In this document: positions 44,526 to 52,701 of the stretch, one piece after another | How the letters are laid out: the number at the start of each line of letters is the position of its first letter | How positions within the stretch are numbered: the first letter of the stretch is position 1 | DNA from: an uncultured Muribaculaceae bacterium | Lineage (GTDB): Bacteria; Bacteroidota; Bacteroidia; Bacteroidales; Muribaculaceae | DNA: 61,338 bases | Assembly: GCA_944321725.1 (NCBI GenBank) | Contig: CALUMI010000013.1 | Location: 1 to 61,338 of the forward strand | Direction of reading: 5' to 3' | Made by a program: the position numbers and the translations under genes | The notes under the pieces: model-generated | The model's database searches: none | What the model saw: the letters and a program-made list of their open reading frames with translations, nothing else | Told to the model about the DNA's origin: nothing

Positions 44526-45239
44526 ATGAACCACATTAACCGCTACAAGCCGACCGACAAAATGAGCAACATCATTTTCCGGAACTACTCATTAATTTCA
44601 GTAATGAGCAGATTCGGCTTGCCACTTGGATTTGGAGAAAAAACCGTAAAAGAGATTTGCGACAAACAAAATGTTGACTGCAACACATTTCTCGCCGTAG
44701 TCAATTTCATTGAAGAGGAACAATACGGTTATGAATATGATGCTGAAAACGAACAAATATCTCTTCCCGCGCTGATGGATTATCTCAAACAGGCTCACTC
44801 GTATTTTCTTGATTTCAACCTGCCATCCATACGCAAGAAACTGAAAGAGGCATTGGAACTTGAGCCCAAAAACAACGATGTGACACAATCCATTCTCTTA
44901 TTCTACGACAAATATGAAACCGAAGTAAACAGACACATGGAATATGAGAACAAATTCGTGTTCGAGTATGTTGAAAACCTGATTTCAGGAAAAGATACAG
45001 GCTCATACCGAATAAAAAATTTCGCGCAAAAGCACAACCATATCGAGAAGAATTTAACAGAACTGAAAAATATAATCATCAAGTACTATCCGCAAGAAAC
45101 ATGCAACAACCTGCTCAATGCCACATTGTTCGACATATTCCACTGCGAATCAGACTTGAATCTGCACTGCAAATTAGAGGACGAGCTATTCACTCCGGCA
45201 GTAGCGGAATTGGAAAAACGACTTGTAAATGAAAGATAA
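44526..45239 (+). CDS. RIC/YtfE-like di-iron hemerythrin protein, 237 aa
   Basis: This is probably a cytosolic repair-of-iron-centres type protein. An N-terminal ScdA-like domain (about 1-80) is followed by a hemerythrin helical bundle. Candidate di-iron ligands are His91, His137, Glu141, His170 or His172, His206, His214 and Glu218 (AHSYFLDF, NRHMEYENKF, KHNHIEKNL, NLHCKLEDELFTP). Family members release or repair iron under nitrosative and oxidative stress. The 3' end overlaps the LuxR gene by 11 nt, so the two form an operon. Confidence 0.85.
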   Translation: MNHINRYKPTDKMSNIIFRNYSLISVMSRFGLPLGFGEKTVKEICDKQNVDCNTFLAVVNFIEEEQYGYEYDAENEQISLPALMDYLKQAHSYFLDFNLPSIRKKLKEALELEPKNNDVTQSILLFYDKYETEVNRHMEYENKFVFEYVENLISGKDTGSYRIKNFAQKHNHIEKNLTELKNIIIKYYPQETCNNLLNATLFDIFHCESDLNLHCKLEDELFTPAVAELEKRLVNER

Positions 45240-45837
45240 CGACAGCATAAAAATTGCAATAACCGACAATTCCACAATAATACGCGCCGGAATAGCGAGT
45301 GTCTTAAAAAGGCTCTCCAACCACAACTTCACAATAAATGAGATAGCCAATTTAGACGCGCTTAAAATATTTATCAGGCTTCATACCCCCGACATACTGA
45401 TAATCAATCCGCTAATATTGTCGAACAATAATATTACATTGTCTGTCAAAAAAGAATTTCCTACAATAAAAACGATAGCCATACTATCGAGTTTCATCGA
45501 TCAAAAGACACTTGCAGATTTCGACGATACAATCTCGATATTCGACGACACAGAAACGATTAACACAAAATTAGAGGAGCTTCTCGCAGAGGATGACGAA
45601 GAGACAACCGATACCGAGCAACTCAGCCTACGTGAGAAAGAGATAATAGCATGTGTCGTGAAAGGAATGACAAACAAAGCCATTGCCGACAAATTGTCGA
45701 TTTCCATACATACGGTAATAACCCACCGGCGAAATATAACAAAGAAATTGCAAATCCATTCAGCGGCAGGACTTGCCATCTATGCCATAGTAAACAAAAT
45801 AGTGGAAATTCAAGATATTAAAGACGGAATAAATTAA
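45229..45837 (+). CDS. LuxR-type regulator with degenerate receiver domain, 202 aa
   Basis: The C-terminal LuxR/NarL HTH (about 130-195) is clear: LSLREKEIIACVVKGMTNKA and SISIHTVITHRRNITKKLQI. The N-terminal half folds like a response-regulator receiver (IKIAITDNSTIIRAGI), but the phospho-acceptor position is Asn60 (DILIINPL) and the usual acidic pair is Asp-Asn. Phosphorylation by a histidine kinase is therefore unlikely. It overlaps the RIC-like gene, suggesting a regulator tied to di-iron or nitrosative-stress status. No histidine kinase lies nearby. Confidence 0.88.
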   Translation: MKDNDSIKIAITDNSTIIRAGIASVLKRLSNHNFTINEIANLDALKIFIRLHTPDILIINPLILSNNNITLSVKKEFPTIKTIAILSSFIDQKTLADFDDTISIFDDTETINTKLEELLAEDDEETTDTEQLSLREKEIIACVVKGMTNKAIADKLSISIHTVITHRRNITKKLQIHSAAGLAIYAIVNKIVEIQDIKDGIN

Positions 45838-45849
45838 TGCGGAAAACTT

Positions 45850-46803
45850 TTAACCGTTATTCTTGTCTTTGTAAATCCAAGCATCAGGCACCACATCAAA
45901 CAAAGATTCTTTCTCCATCATCGCCAAAACCTCCTCATAAGAGTTTCCCGACACGGCATATACCCTATACAGACTGCCACTTCCGTTAATTTTCAAATTC
46001 GGCAATGACGATTGACGCATATACAATTCAGCCTGCCTCTTAGTTTTAAAGGTAGCAACCACACCATAATAAACGGCATCACTCCCAACAGCAATATCAG
46101 ACAGATCATCCGCCTCCAAGTCTTTATCGGGTTGGGCAACATCACTCTCCACCACTACCGTCTTCTGACTGTTGCTTACTATCGGTTCAGGTGAGATGTT
46201 GGCCGATTTGCTGCTGACAAAGCCCGCATAATCAGGGTCGTCATCAAGGCTTATCGGTGTTGACAGGACAAATGCCATTGCCACCAAAACAATTATAGAG
46301 GCCGCTATCTTAAAGATATTACGGCTTACAGGCAGATATATCAATTCAGGCTTATGCTCTTTGACGGTGTCATTCTCAGCAACCACATCATCAACCAATG
46401 AAAGGCGCAAACTATGCAATCCAAAGAAACAGCCATCAACCGAACTGCTTTCCAACGGTTCAAACGATAATAAATTATCCTCCGAGAGCAATAATCTGCC
46501 AATTCCTTCCAAATAAGCCTCTCCCGACTCTATAAGCTGCATTTTCAACGCCGCCACATCATCGGATATGACACGGATAGCCCTGTCATACGAAATACCG
46601 GCTTTCCGCATTATGGAATTTACAAGCAATCCGTCGTTATGCTGGAGAGCTTCGTTAAACCCCAACAAGCGTTTCGGAGCAATCAGCATCCCATTTTCCA
46701 CAACAGCAGAACTCCGGTGCGAGATAAACGCCCCGAATCCCGGGACAATGACACAATCATTGTCGCGCAGCAAATATTCAATATGTGGCAATATCGTCAA
46801 CAT
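45850..46803 (-). CDS. HU-CCDC81 / SPOR domain membrane protein, 317 aa
   Basis: The N-terminal half has two HU-like CCDC81 units in the cytosol (about 1-60, LPHIEYLLRDNDCVIVPGFG; about 65-125, LVNSIMRKAGISYDRAIRVI). A single membrane span follows at about 163-183 (IFKIAASIIVLVAMAFVLS), then a linker, and a periplasmic SPOR domain at about 240-317 (YYGVVATFKTKRQAELYMRQ) that binds denuded glycan at the division site. This is a standard Bacteroidetes septal protein. The ATG lies 5 nt from a TATCTTTG box, so its mRNA may be leaderless. Confidence 0.9.
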   Translation of the reverse strand: MLTILPHIEYLLRDNDCVIVPGFGAFISHRSSAVVENGMLIAPKRLLGFNEALQHNDGLLVNSIMRKAGISYDRAIRVISDDVAALKMQLIESGEAYLEGIGRLLLSEDNLLSFEPLESSSVDGCFFGLHSLRLSLVDDVVAENDTVKEHKPELIYLPVSRNIFKIAASIIVLVAMAFVLSTPISLDDDPDYAGFVSSKSANISPEPIVSNSQKTVVVESDVAQPDKDLEADDLSDIAVGSDAVYYGVVATFKTKRQAELYMRQSSLPNLKINGSGSLYRVYAVSGNSYEEVLAMMEKESLFDVVPDAWIYKDKNNG

Positions 46804-46808
46804 CTGAA

Positions 46809-46816
46809 CAAAGATA
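46809..46816 (-). promoter_or_regulatory. -7 promoter box (TATCTTTG) for HU-CCDC81/SPOR
   Basis: The minus strand reads TATCTTTG followed by TTCAG and then the ATG, leaving almost no leader. Confidence 0.6.
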
Positions 46817-46842
46817 CGCCAAATAAACCTATCCTACAAATT

Positions 46843-47670
46843 TCATTTTGTTTTTTTCCTCAAAAACGGCTCGGCAAGCTCGGGCTCGGCACCAAGTTCC
46901 AATGCGGTCGAGGCATATTCCGCAGCGTCGTCATACCTGTATTGCAATTCTGCCGATTTCGCTTTCAACAAATAAACATACGGATCCGACGGATTCAACT
47001 TTTGCGCTTGCTGTATGTCCAATTCCGCTTCTGAGAATTTGCCCAACTCTATATAGCATTCTGCCCTGCCCATATAATTCGACTGTCTGTTCTCTTTTTC
47101 GATAATCTCGGTATACAGCCTTGCAGCATTCTCATAATCGTTTTTCACTTTATACAAAACTGCATACCCCCTCTTTGCGTCCAACGAATTCTTATCTATG
47201 GAAAGAGCCTCATCAAAATCGTTTTCGGCAATGTCGAAAAGTCCGTAGCCAAGAGCAATCATACCGTGATAATAGCGTGAGTCCACATCATTTTTATCCA
47301 ATGCCTTTATCCTCGCATAATCAGAATATGCGCGTTCCGTGCTGTCCATTTCGAGCAACAGAGCCGCACGGTTGTGGAGTATGGCGACTGCATTCGGGGT
47401 AATCGACAAAGCGTTGTCGTAGTCTTTCAATGCCTCGCCCAACTTCCCCATATTGCGATGCACAGTTCCCAAGTTCGACAACAACAGGTAATTATTCGGG
47501 TTGGCAGGCTCTTTCTCCAATGCCTTTCTCAGCATTTCTTCCGCCCTGCCCCAATTCCGCTCTTCTGTATAGCGGTCGACCGAATCGGCATAGTTTTCAT
47601 AAGTCTGCGCATACAGAAGATTGGCCGGCATCAAAAAAAACACAATCAAAACAATATAAAACAATCTCAT
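46843..47670 (-). CDS. Exported TPR protein, 275 aa
   Basis: I start at the ATG at 47670 because it gives the signal peptide MRLFYIVLIVFFLMPANLLY. The frame extends to 47691, but its upstream codons run into a TAGTTTTG promoter box. The mature protein is a string of about seven to eight TPR units (WGRAEEMLRKALEKEPANPN, GEALKDYDNALSITPNAVAI, AELDIQQAQKLNPSDPYVYL). Periplasmic TPR proteins act as scaffolds; no partner is evident. It is next to the HU/SPOR gene on the same strand, 39 nt apart. Confidence 0.85.
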   Translation of the reverse strand: MRLFYIVLIVFFLMPANLLYAQTYENYADSVDRYTEERNWGRAEEMLRKALEKEPANPNNYLLLSNLGTVHRNMGKLGEALKDYDNALSITPNAVAILHNRAALLLEMDSTERAYSDYARIKALDKNDVDSRYYHGMIALGYGLFDIAENDFDEALSIDKNSLDAKRGYAVLYKVKNDYENAARLYTEIIEKENRQSNYMGRAECYIELGKFSEAELDIQQAQKLNPSDPYVYLLKAKSAELQYRYDDAAEYASTALELGAEPELAEPFLRKKTK

Positions 47671-47690
47671 CGATTCTTGCATTTGTGCCA

Positions 47691-47698
47691 CAAAACTA
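47691..47698 (-). promoter_or_regulatory. -7 promoter box (TAGTTTTG) for the TPR gene
   Basis: The minus strand reads TAGTTTTG just upstream of the preferred start, which decides against the longest reading frame. Confidence 0.5.
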
Positions 47699-47740
47699 CA
47701 TTCTTTTTCACGTAATTATCCGTTTTCATGAAAATTTTGC

Positions 47741-47748
47741 TATTTTTG
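47741..47748 (+). promoter_or_regulatory. -7 promoter box (TATTTTTG) for the MscS gene
   Basis: TATTTTTG lies 27 nt before the ATG at 47776. Confidence 0.55.
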
Positions 47749-47775
47749 TCATTCACTAACAAAATCTAATCAATT

Positions 47776-48885
47776 ATGCTATTTCTACAAAGTGCCAACA
47801 CGGCAGCCGCCGATTCTGCGGCAGAGGTTCAAAAAGACATGTCAGCAATCAGCTCATGGGCAGAAAGTTTTTCGGGGATGCCTGTCGACAAAATAATAGA
47901 GAAGCTCACATCGGAAGCTGTCGATTTAGTGCTCAAATTGCTTGTGGCCGCCATTGTGTTCTACATTGGCAAACTGATTATCAACCGTATACACAAAAGC
48001 ATAAAAAACCTGATGATTCGCCGTCAGGTCGATCGCTCGCTGTCGATATTCATACTGAGCGCATTGAAAGTCACATTGCTGTTTCTGCTTATCATTATAG
48101 TAATATCGATTCTCGGAATCGAAACAAGCTCGTTCATCGCTCTGTTTGCCTCCGCCGGTGTCGCTATTGGCATGGCGTTGAGCGGCACATTACAAAATTT
48201 TGCGGGCGGAGTGCTAATATTGTTGCTCAAGCCATATAAAGTGGGCGATTTCATCGAAGTGCAAGGTTTCACCGGCACGGTAAAAGAGATACAAATATTC
48301 AATACAATCCTCAACACCGTAGACAACAAATCCATATTCATCCCCAACGGAGGATTGTCTACCGGAAGCATTAAAAATTACAGCAAAGAAGACTATCGAA
48401 GGGTAGATTGGACTGTAAACATAGCCTACGGCAATGACTACGATACTGCAAAAAATGCTATCGCCTCCATACTTGCGCAAGACAGCCGCATCGTAAAGAA
48501 ATACATCGAGGACGACCGCGAAATGCGAAAAACAGCCGTCGCAGCCAATACCGACACAACCGAAGAAAGCACCTGCGACAGCACCGACAGCAAAAAAGGA
48601 TTCAGCAAACTGTTTCACCACAAGGCCAAGCTGTCCGCTCATCTGCAAGCCCTTAACAAAGAAGATGACGTTATCAGCATACCCGCGGCAAAAGCCGACC
48701 GCTCTCCATTCATAGCTCTAAGCGCATTATCGAGCAGCAGCGTTGACATTGTTGTAAGAGTATGGGTGCCGGCGTCAGAATATTGGAATGTGTTATACGA
48801 CATCAACGAACGCATCTACAAAGAGCTGCCCAAAGCCGGAATCGACTTCCCGTTCCCGCAGTTGGATGTCCACATATCGAAATAA
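47776..48885 (+). CDS. MscS-family mechanosensitive channel with C-terminal insertion, 369 aa
   Basis: This is an inner-membrane tension-gated channel that releases osmolytes on hypo-osmotic shock. It has an N-terminal amphipathic region, TM helices (LVLKLLVAAIVFYIGKLII, LLFLLIIIVISILGI) and the pore-lining TM3 (FASAGVAIGMALSGTLQNFA). The beta domain GGVLILLLKPYKVGDFIEVQ follows, and the C-terminus is AGIDFPFPQLDVHI. Compared with E. coli MscS, an extra segment of about 65 residues (roughly 248-312, rich in Thr/Ser/Lys/Asp) interrupts the cytoplasmic vestibule before VDIVVRVWVPASEYW. Confidence 0.93.
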   Translation: MLFLQSANTAAADSAAEVQKDMSAISSWAESFSGMPVDKIIEKLTSEAVDLVLKLLVAAIVFYIGKLIINRIHKSIKNLMIRRQVDRSLSIFILSALKVTLLFLLIIIVISILGIETSSFIALFASAGVAIGMALSGTLQNFAGGVLILLLKPYKVGDFIEVQGFTGTVKEIQIFNTILNTVDNKSIFIPNGGLSTGSIKNYSKEDYRRVDWTVNIAYGNDYDTAKNAIASILAQDSRIVKKYIEDDREMRKTAVAANTDTTEESTCDSTDSKKGFSKLFHHKAKLSAHLQALNKEDDVISIPAAKADRSPFIALSALSSSSVDIVVRVWVPASEYWNVLYDINERIYKELPKAGIDFPFPQLDVHISK

Positions 48886-48901
48886 GAAAATATCATCAAT
48901 A

Positions 48902-48954
48902 AGAATGTGTGCCAAGCACCAATTTAACAAGGTGTTGGCACACATTCTTTTTTT
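48902..48954. terminator. Bidirectional rho-independent terminator
   Basis: AATGTGTGCCAAGCACC pairs with GGTGTTGGCACACATT with one bulge. T-rich sequence follows on the plus strand and an A/T-rich flank serves the minus strand. It sits between the convergent MscS and thioredoxin-like genes. Confidence 0.9.
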
Positions 48955-48994
48955 ATATTCCCATATCTGACTTACCAACAGATTTTCCGCATAC

Positions 48995-49513
48995 CTACAA
49001 AAGAGCGTCTATTGCATCCGAAAGCGACTCAAACGATGCAACCGGATCATCACCGTAAACATAACGCACAGTAACCGACCTGTCGAAAAGAAAAACATGA
49101 GGAATAGTAGAAAATCCCAGAGATTTCGCGAACGTATCGTTTTCCGGCACTATGCAAGGGATGTCAAGTCCGTTTATTTCCCAATAAGATTTGATGTCAG
49201 CCATATCTTCCGAAACGCTTACACAAGCGAGATAAAACTCCTCATTTCCGGAATATTTATCATAAATCATCTGAATTACAGGCAGTTCTTCCCTGCAATC
49301 CGGACAAACAGTATTGAAAAACACCAATAACGAAACCTTTCCCTCCAAATCAGATTTGGTCAGCGTTTTGCCGTCGACAGAAATGACGCTGAAATCCGGC
49401 AATTCGTCGCCAGGCATCAAACAAGAGCCACTGCCGGTTTTCTCATCCTCAATGCAGCCCACAAAAAGAAACACGGGCAACAGTAATAAAAACACATTGC
49501 GCAACTTATTCAT
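48995..49513 (-). CDS. Thioredoxin-like (TlpA/AhpC-TSA type) lipoprotein, 172 aa
   Basis: The lipobox is LFVGC (Cys20). The thioredoxin fold has the active site CPDC at Cys70/Cys73 in FFNTVCPDCREELPV and the cis-Pro loop GFSTIPHVFLFD. It probably reduces disulfides or supports cytochrome maturation in the periplasm. The start lies 4 nt after the stop of the FAD oxidoreductase gene upstream, so the two are co-transcribed. The family is certain; the partner is not. Confidence 0.9.
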   Translation of the reverse strand: MNKLRNVFLLLLPVFLFVGCIEDEKTGSGSCLMPGDELPDFSVISVDGKTLTKSDLEGKVSLLVFFNTVCPDCREELPVIQMIYDKYSGNEEFYLACVSVSEDMADIKSYWEINGLDIPCIVPENDTFAKSLGFSTIPHVFLFDRSVTVRYVYGDDPVASFESLSDAIDALL

Positions 49514-49517
49514 TCTT

Positions 49518-51086
49518 TCAGTCTTTTAAATATTCGGACACTGCCTCAGCACATTTCTCACCATCGATAGCGGCAGAAACAATACCGCCGGCATAGCCTG
49601 CCCCCTCGCCGCATGGATACAAACCCTCAACAGAAACATGTTGCATACTCGCAGCGTCACGCGGTATGCGGACAGGCGACGATGTACGCGACTCAACTCC
49701 TATCAATATCGCCTCATTCGTCAAAAAACCTCTCGCGGATTTTCCGAATTTTCTGAATCCATTCCGCAAACGGCTGCCAACAAAAGGCGGTAGCCACAAA
49801 TCGAGCCTCGAAGGATGAATGCCCGGCGCGTATGACGTGCGCGGCAAATCTGAAGACGCGCGCCCCTCCACAAAATCGAGCACACACTGGGCTCCGGCAT
49901 TAAGAGAAGAACCCGACTGCTCATAGCACAGCCGCTCCAAATCCTCCTGAAAGGCCATCATCCGCAAATTGCCAAATGCCTCATATTTCTCATCCAAATC
50001 CTCAACCCTTACCTCAACAACCATTCCGGAATTGGCCCAACGCGAGCCGCGGTTGGATGGCGACATTCCATTGACAACCAACTGTCCCGGTCCGCTCGAA
50101 GCCGGCACGATGATACCTCCCGGACACATGCAAAACGAATATACACCGCGCCCATCGACCTGCGTGACAAAATTATACTCGGCGGCAGGCAGATATTTTC
50201 CGCGCCCTTGCGATGAATGGTACTGTATGCAGTCTATCAAATGCTGCGGATGCTCAAGCCTCACACCAACGGCAATGCCTTTCGGTTCGAGAGCCACACC
50301 CGCCTCATCGAGCATACGATACACATCCCTTGCAGAATGGCCGGTGGCAAGTATCACAGGTCCGTCGAATTCCCTGCCATCATTGCAAACCACACCTACA
50401 GCTTTTCCGCCAATGATTTTCAAAGAAGTAACTGTTGTGGAAAAATGCACCTCTCCCCCACTTGCCAATATTCTGTTACGCATATTCCTGATTATAGCCG
50501 GCAATTTATCCGAGCCTATATGCGGATGAGCATCCACAAGTATATCGTCCGACGCGCCGAACTGATTGAATATACGGAGAATACGGTCGACAGAGCCGCG
50601 CTTCTTACTTCGTGTATAGAGCTTGCCGTCGGAATAGGCACCTGCCCCTCCCTCTCCGAAACAATAATTGGAATCCGGATTAACCATCCCCTCGCGTGAT
50701 ATGCGGGCAATGTCGAGTCTGCGCTCGTCAACATTTTTGCCCCGCTCAAGCAATACGGGCTTAATTCCTGCCTCAATAAGACGCAGAGCCGCAAACAGGC
50801 CGCCCGGTCCGGCACCAACCACAACCGCACGTTTAGCCGACGCTGACACATCACCGTAATTTATCGGCTCATACAAAGCCGTAGTAGCAGGCAACTCATC
50901 TATCCAACATCTGACTGTGAGATTAACCATTACATTGCGCTGACGGGCATCTATCGAACGCCTGACAATACGCAATGCCTTTATCCGTTCCGCCACTATG
51001 TTGTTCCGCAAAGCAACTATTTCGGCTATCCGCCTCAAATCGGAGGCTGTACGAGGGTCTGTACGTAATTGGTAGTCTTCTGTCAT
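49518..51086 (-). CDS. FAD-dependent oxidoreductase (COG2509-like), 522 aa
   Basis: This is a cytosolic flavoprotein. The dinucleotide-binding motif is in AVVVGAGPGGLFAALRLIEAG, followed by LLERGKNVDERR, the family string NYCFGEGGAGAYSDGKLYTR, and the C-terminal flavin motif GLYPCGEGAGYAGGIVSAAI. It belongs to the uncharacterised FAD-dependent dehydrogenase group often labelled NAD(FAD)-utilising dehydrogenase. The physiological reaction is unknown. It is the first gene of an operon with the thioredoxin-like lipoprotein. Confidence 0.9.
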   Translation of the reverse strand: MTEDYQLRTDPRTASDLRRIAEIVALRNNIVAERIKALRIVRRSIDARQRNVMVNLTVRCWIDELPATTALYEPINYGDVSASAKRAVVVGAGPGGLFAALRLIEAGIKPVLLERGKNVDERRLDIARISREGMVNPDSNYCFGEGGAGAYSDGKLYTRSKKRGSVDRILRIFNQFGASDDILVDAHPHIGSDKLPAIIRNMRNRILASGGEVHFSTTVTSLKIIGGKAVGVVCNDGREFDGPVILATGHSARDVYRMLDEAGVALEPKGIAVGVRLEHPQHLIDCIQYHSSQGRGKYLPAAEYNFVTQVDGRGVYSFCMCPGGIIVPASSGPGQLVVNGMSPSNRGSRWANSGMVVEVRVEDLDEKYEAFGNLRMMAFQEDLERLCYEQSGSSLNAGAQCVLDFVEGRASSDLPRTSYAPGIHPSRLDLWLPPFVGSRLRNGFRKFGKSARGFLTNEAILIGVESRTSSPVRIPRDAASMQHVSVEGLYPCGEGAGYAGGIVSAAIDGEKCAEAVSEYLKD

Positions 51087-51130
51087 AACGCTAAATTACG
51101 CATTATCGGCAGAAACACAAAATATATGAC

Positions 51131-51138
51131 TAAATTTG
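51131..51138 (+). promoter_or_regulatory. -7 promoter box (TAAATTTG) for the HAD phosphatase
   Basis: TAAATTTG lies 18 nt before the ATG at 51157 and overlaps an in-frame TTG at 51136, so the TTG is not the start. Confidence 0.6.
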
Positions 51139-51156
51139 CACAAATTTTTAAATGAC

Positions 51157-51804
51157 ATGAGCATAGGAGCACTTTTCGACCTCGACGGTGTTGTCATCGA
51201 CAGCGAATCGGTGTACACAGATTGCTGGAACGCAATAGAAAAACGATTTCCCACCGGAATAGACAATTTCGCATTGAAAATCAAAGGTTCCACATTGCCT
51301 AAAATATTGGAAACATATTTTCCCGACAAACACATACAGGAGGAAATCAAAAAAATACTGACAGACTACGAGGCCAACATGCGATATATTCCGTTTAATG
51401 AGGCAATCCGTTTCATCGGCGAACTGAATGCCGCCGGTGTGAGATGCGCAATCGTCACAAGCAGCTCGCAAAAGAAAATGGACAATCTCTACAAACAAAA
51501 TCCCGGCTTCCGAGAATTGTTCGCGGCCGTTATAACAGGAGATATGGTAACACACTCAAAACCCAATCCGGAGCCGTATCTCATCGGGGCTAAGGCAATA
51601 GGTACGGACATCACGGACTGCTTCGTTTTCGAGGATTCGCTGTCGGGCATACAATCGGGCATGGCATCCGGCGCAACGACAATAGCACTTGCCACCACCT
51701 TGCCATTCGATGAAATAAATGGAAAAGCCCATAAAACCATACATGATTTCACGGGCTTTCATCTATCCGATATACTTGCCGCAAAAATGCTCAACAAGCC
51801 TTAA
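51157..51804 (+). CDS. HAD-superfamily phosphatase (beta-phosphoglucomutase-like), 215 aa
   Basis: Motif I is FDLDGVVIDSE (nucleophile Asp near residue 8), with a helical cap domain after it. Motif II is in CAIVTSSSQKKM, the conserved Lys in THSKPNPEPYLIGA, and motif III/IV in FVFEDSLSGIQSGMA. The subgroup includes beta-phosphoglucomutase and sugar-phosphate phosphatases; the substrate is unknown. The last 14 nt overlap the convergent nadC gene. Confidence 0.9.
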   Translation: MSIGALFDLDGVVIDSESVYTDCWNAIEKRFPTGIDNFALKIKGSTLPKILETYFPDKHIQEEIKKILTDYEANMRYIPFNEAIRFIGELNAAGVRCAIVTSSSQKKMDNLYKQNPGFRELFAAVITGDMVTHSKPNPEPYLIGAKAIGTDITDCFVFEDSLSGIQSGMASGATTIALATTLPFDEINGKAHKTIHDFTGFHLSDILAAKMLNKP

Positions 51805-52642
51805 AACTCATATCCAAACCTTTGACCGAGTGAGTCAACGCGCCAACCGAAATATAATCGACGCCGCATTCACCGTATTTGCGCAACGTGTCGAACGTAA
51901 TGCCGCCCGACGATTCTATCTCGAACCGTCCGCCTACCATCTCGACAGCCTTCTTTGTATTCTCTATATTGAAATTGTCGAGCATTATGCGGTCAACTCC
52001 TCCTATCTCAAGCACTTCGCGAAGCTCGTCGAAATTGCGCACCTCGATTTCAATCTGCATCCCTTCTTTATGGTTGTCTTTCAGATATTGATGCGCTTTA
52101 TTGATTGCGTTCTTTATTCCGCCGGCAAAGTCAACATGATTGTCTTTAAGCAAAATCATGTCAAACAGGCCAATGCGATGATTCATCCCTCCTCCGATTT
52201 TCACAGCCTCTTTCTCAAGCATACGCATTCCGGGTGTGGTCTTGCGGGTATCGAGCACCTTCGCCTTCAAACCGTTCAACTCAGCGGCATATTTTGCTGT
52301 CATTGTCGCAATGCCGCTCATCCGTTGCATTATGTTGAGCATCAGCCTTTCAGTCTGCAACAACGAGCGAACTTTCCCCTCCACCTCAAAAGCGATGTCG
52401 CCCGGCTTTACATGTGCGCCGTCGTTGATAAACACCGTCATTTTCAACGTAGGATCAAATTTATTGAACACTCTACGGGCAACTTCCACACCGGCAAGCA
52501 CACCCTCCTCCTTTATCAGCAGATGCTGTCTGCCCATTTCGTCATCAGGTATGCAGCAGAGCGTTGTATGGTCGCCGTCGCCTATATCCTCGGCAAAAGC
52601 CAAATCCAACAGACCGTCTATAAGTTCTTCCTTTGTTTTCAT
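51791..52642 (-). CDS. nadC: Nicotinate-nucleotide pyrophosphorylase (carboxylating), 283 aa
   Basis: This is quinolinate phosphoribosyltransferase (EC 2.4.2.19), which makes nicotinate mononucleotide in de novo NAD synthesis. Conserved segments are AEDIGDGDHTT, LNIMQRMSGIATMT, LDTRKTTPGMR, KIGGGMNHRIGLFDMILLKD, and the C-terminal phosphate loop IESSGGITFDTLRKY. Length is normal. nadA and nadB are not in the window. It is transcribed from a promoter that forms a palindrome with the rlmH promoter. Confidence 0.96.
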   Translation of the reverse strand: MKTKEELIDGLLDLAFAEDIGDGDHTTLCCIPDDEMGRQHLLIKEEGVLAGVEVARRVFNKFDPTLKMTVFINDGAHVKPGDIAFEVEGKVRSLLQTERLMLNIMQRMSGIATMTAKYAAELNGLKAKVLDTRKTTPGMRMLEKEAVKIGGGMNHRIGLFDMILLKDNHVDFAGGIKNAINKAHQYLKDNHKEGMQIEIEVRNFDELREVLEIGGVDRIMLDNFNIENTKKAVEMVGGRFEIESSGGITFDTLRKYGECGVDYISVGALTHSVKGLDMSFKAC

Positions 52643-52660
52643 TACTATTAAGATTTTGGT

Positions 52661-52688
52661 GCAAAGATACTATGTTTCGTATCTTTGC
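52661..52688. promoter_or_regulatory. Palindromic divergent promoter pair of nadC and rlmH
   Basis: GCAAAGATAC (52661-52670) and GTATCTTTGC (52679-52688) form a perfect 10-bp inverted repeat with an 8-nt spacer. Each arm contains a TATCTTTG -7 box pointing outward (minus strand 52662-52669, plus strand 52680-52687), so the two start regions face away from a single palindrome. Confidence 0.65.
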
Positions 52689-52701
52689 AGAAAAAATAAA
52701 T

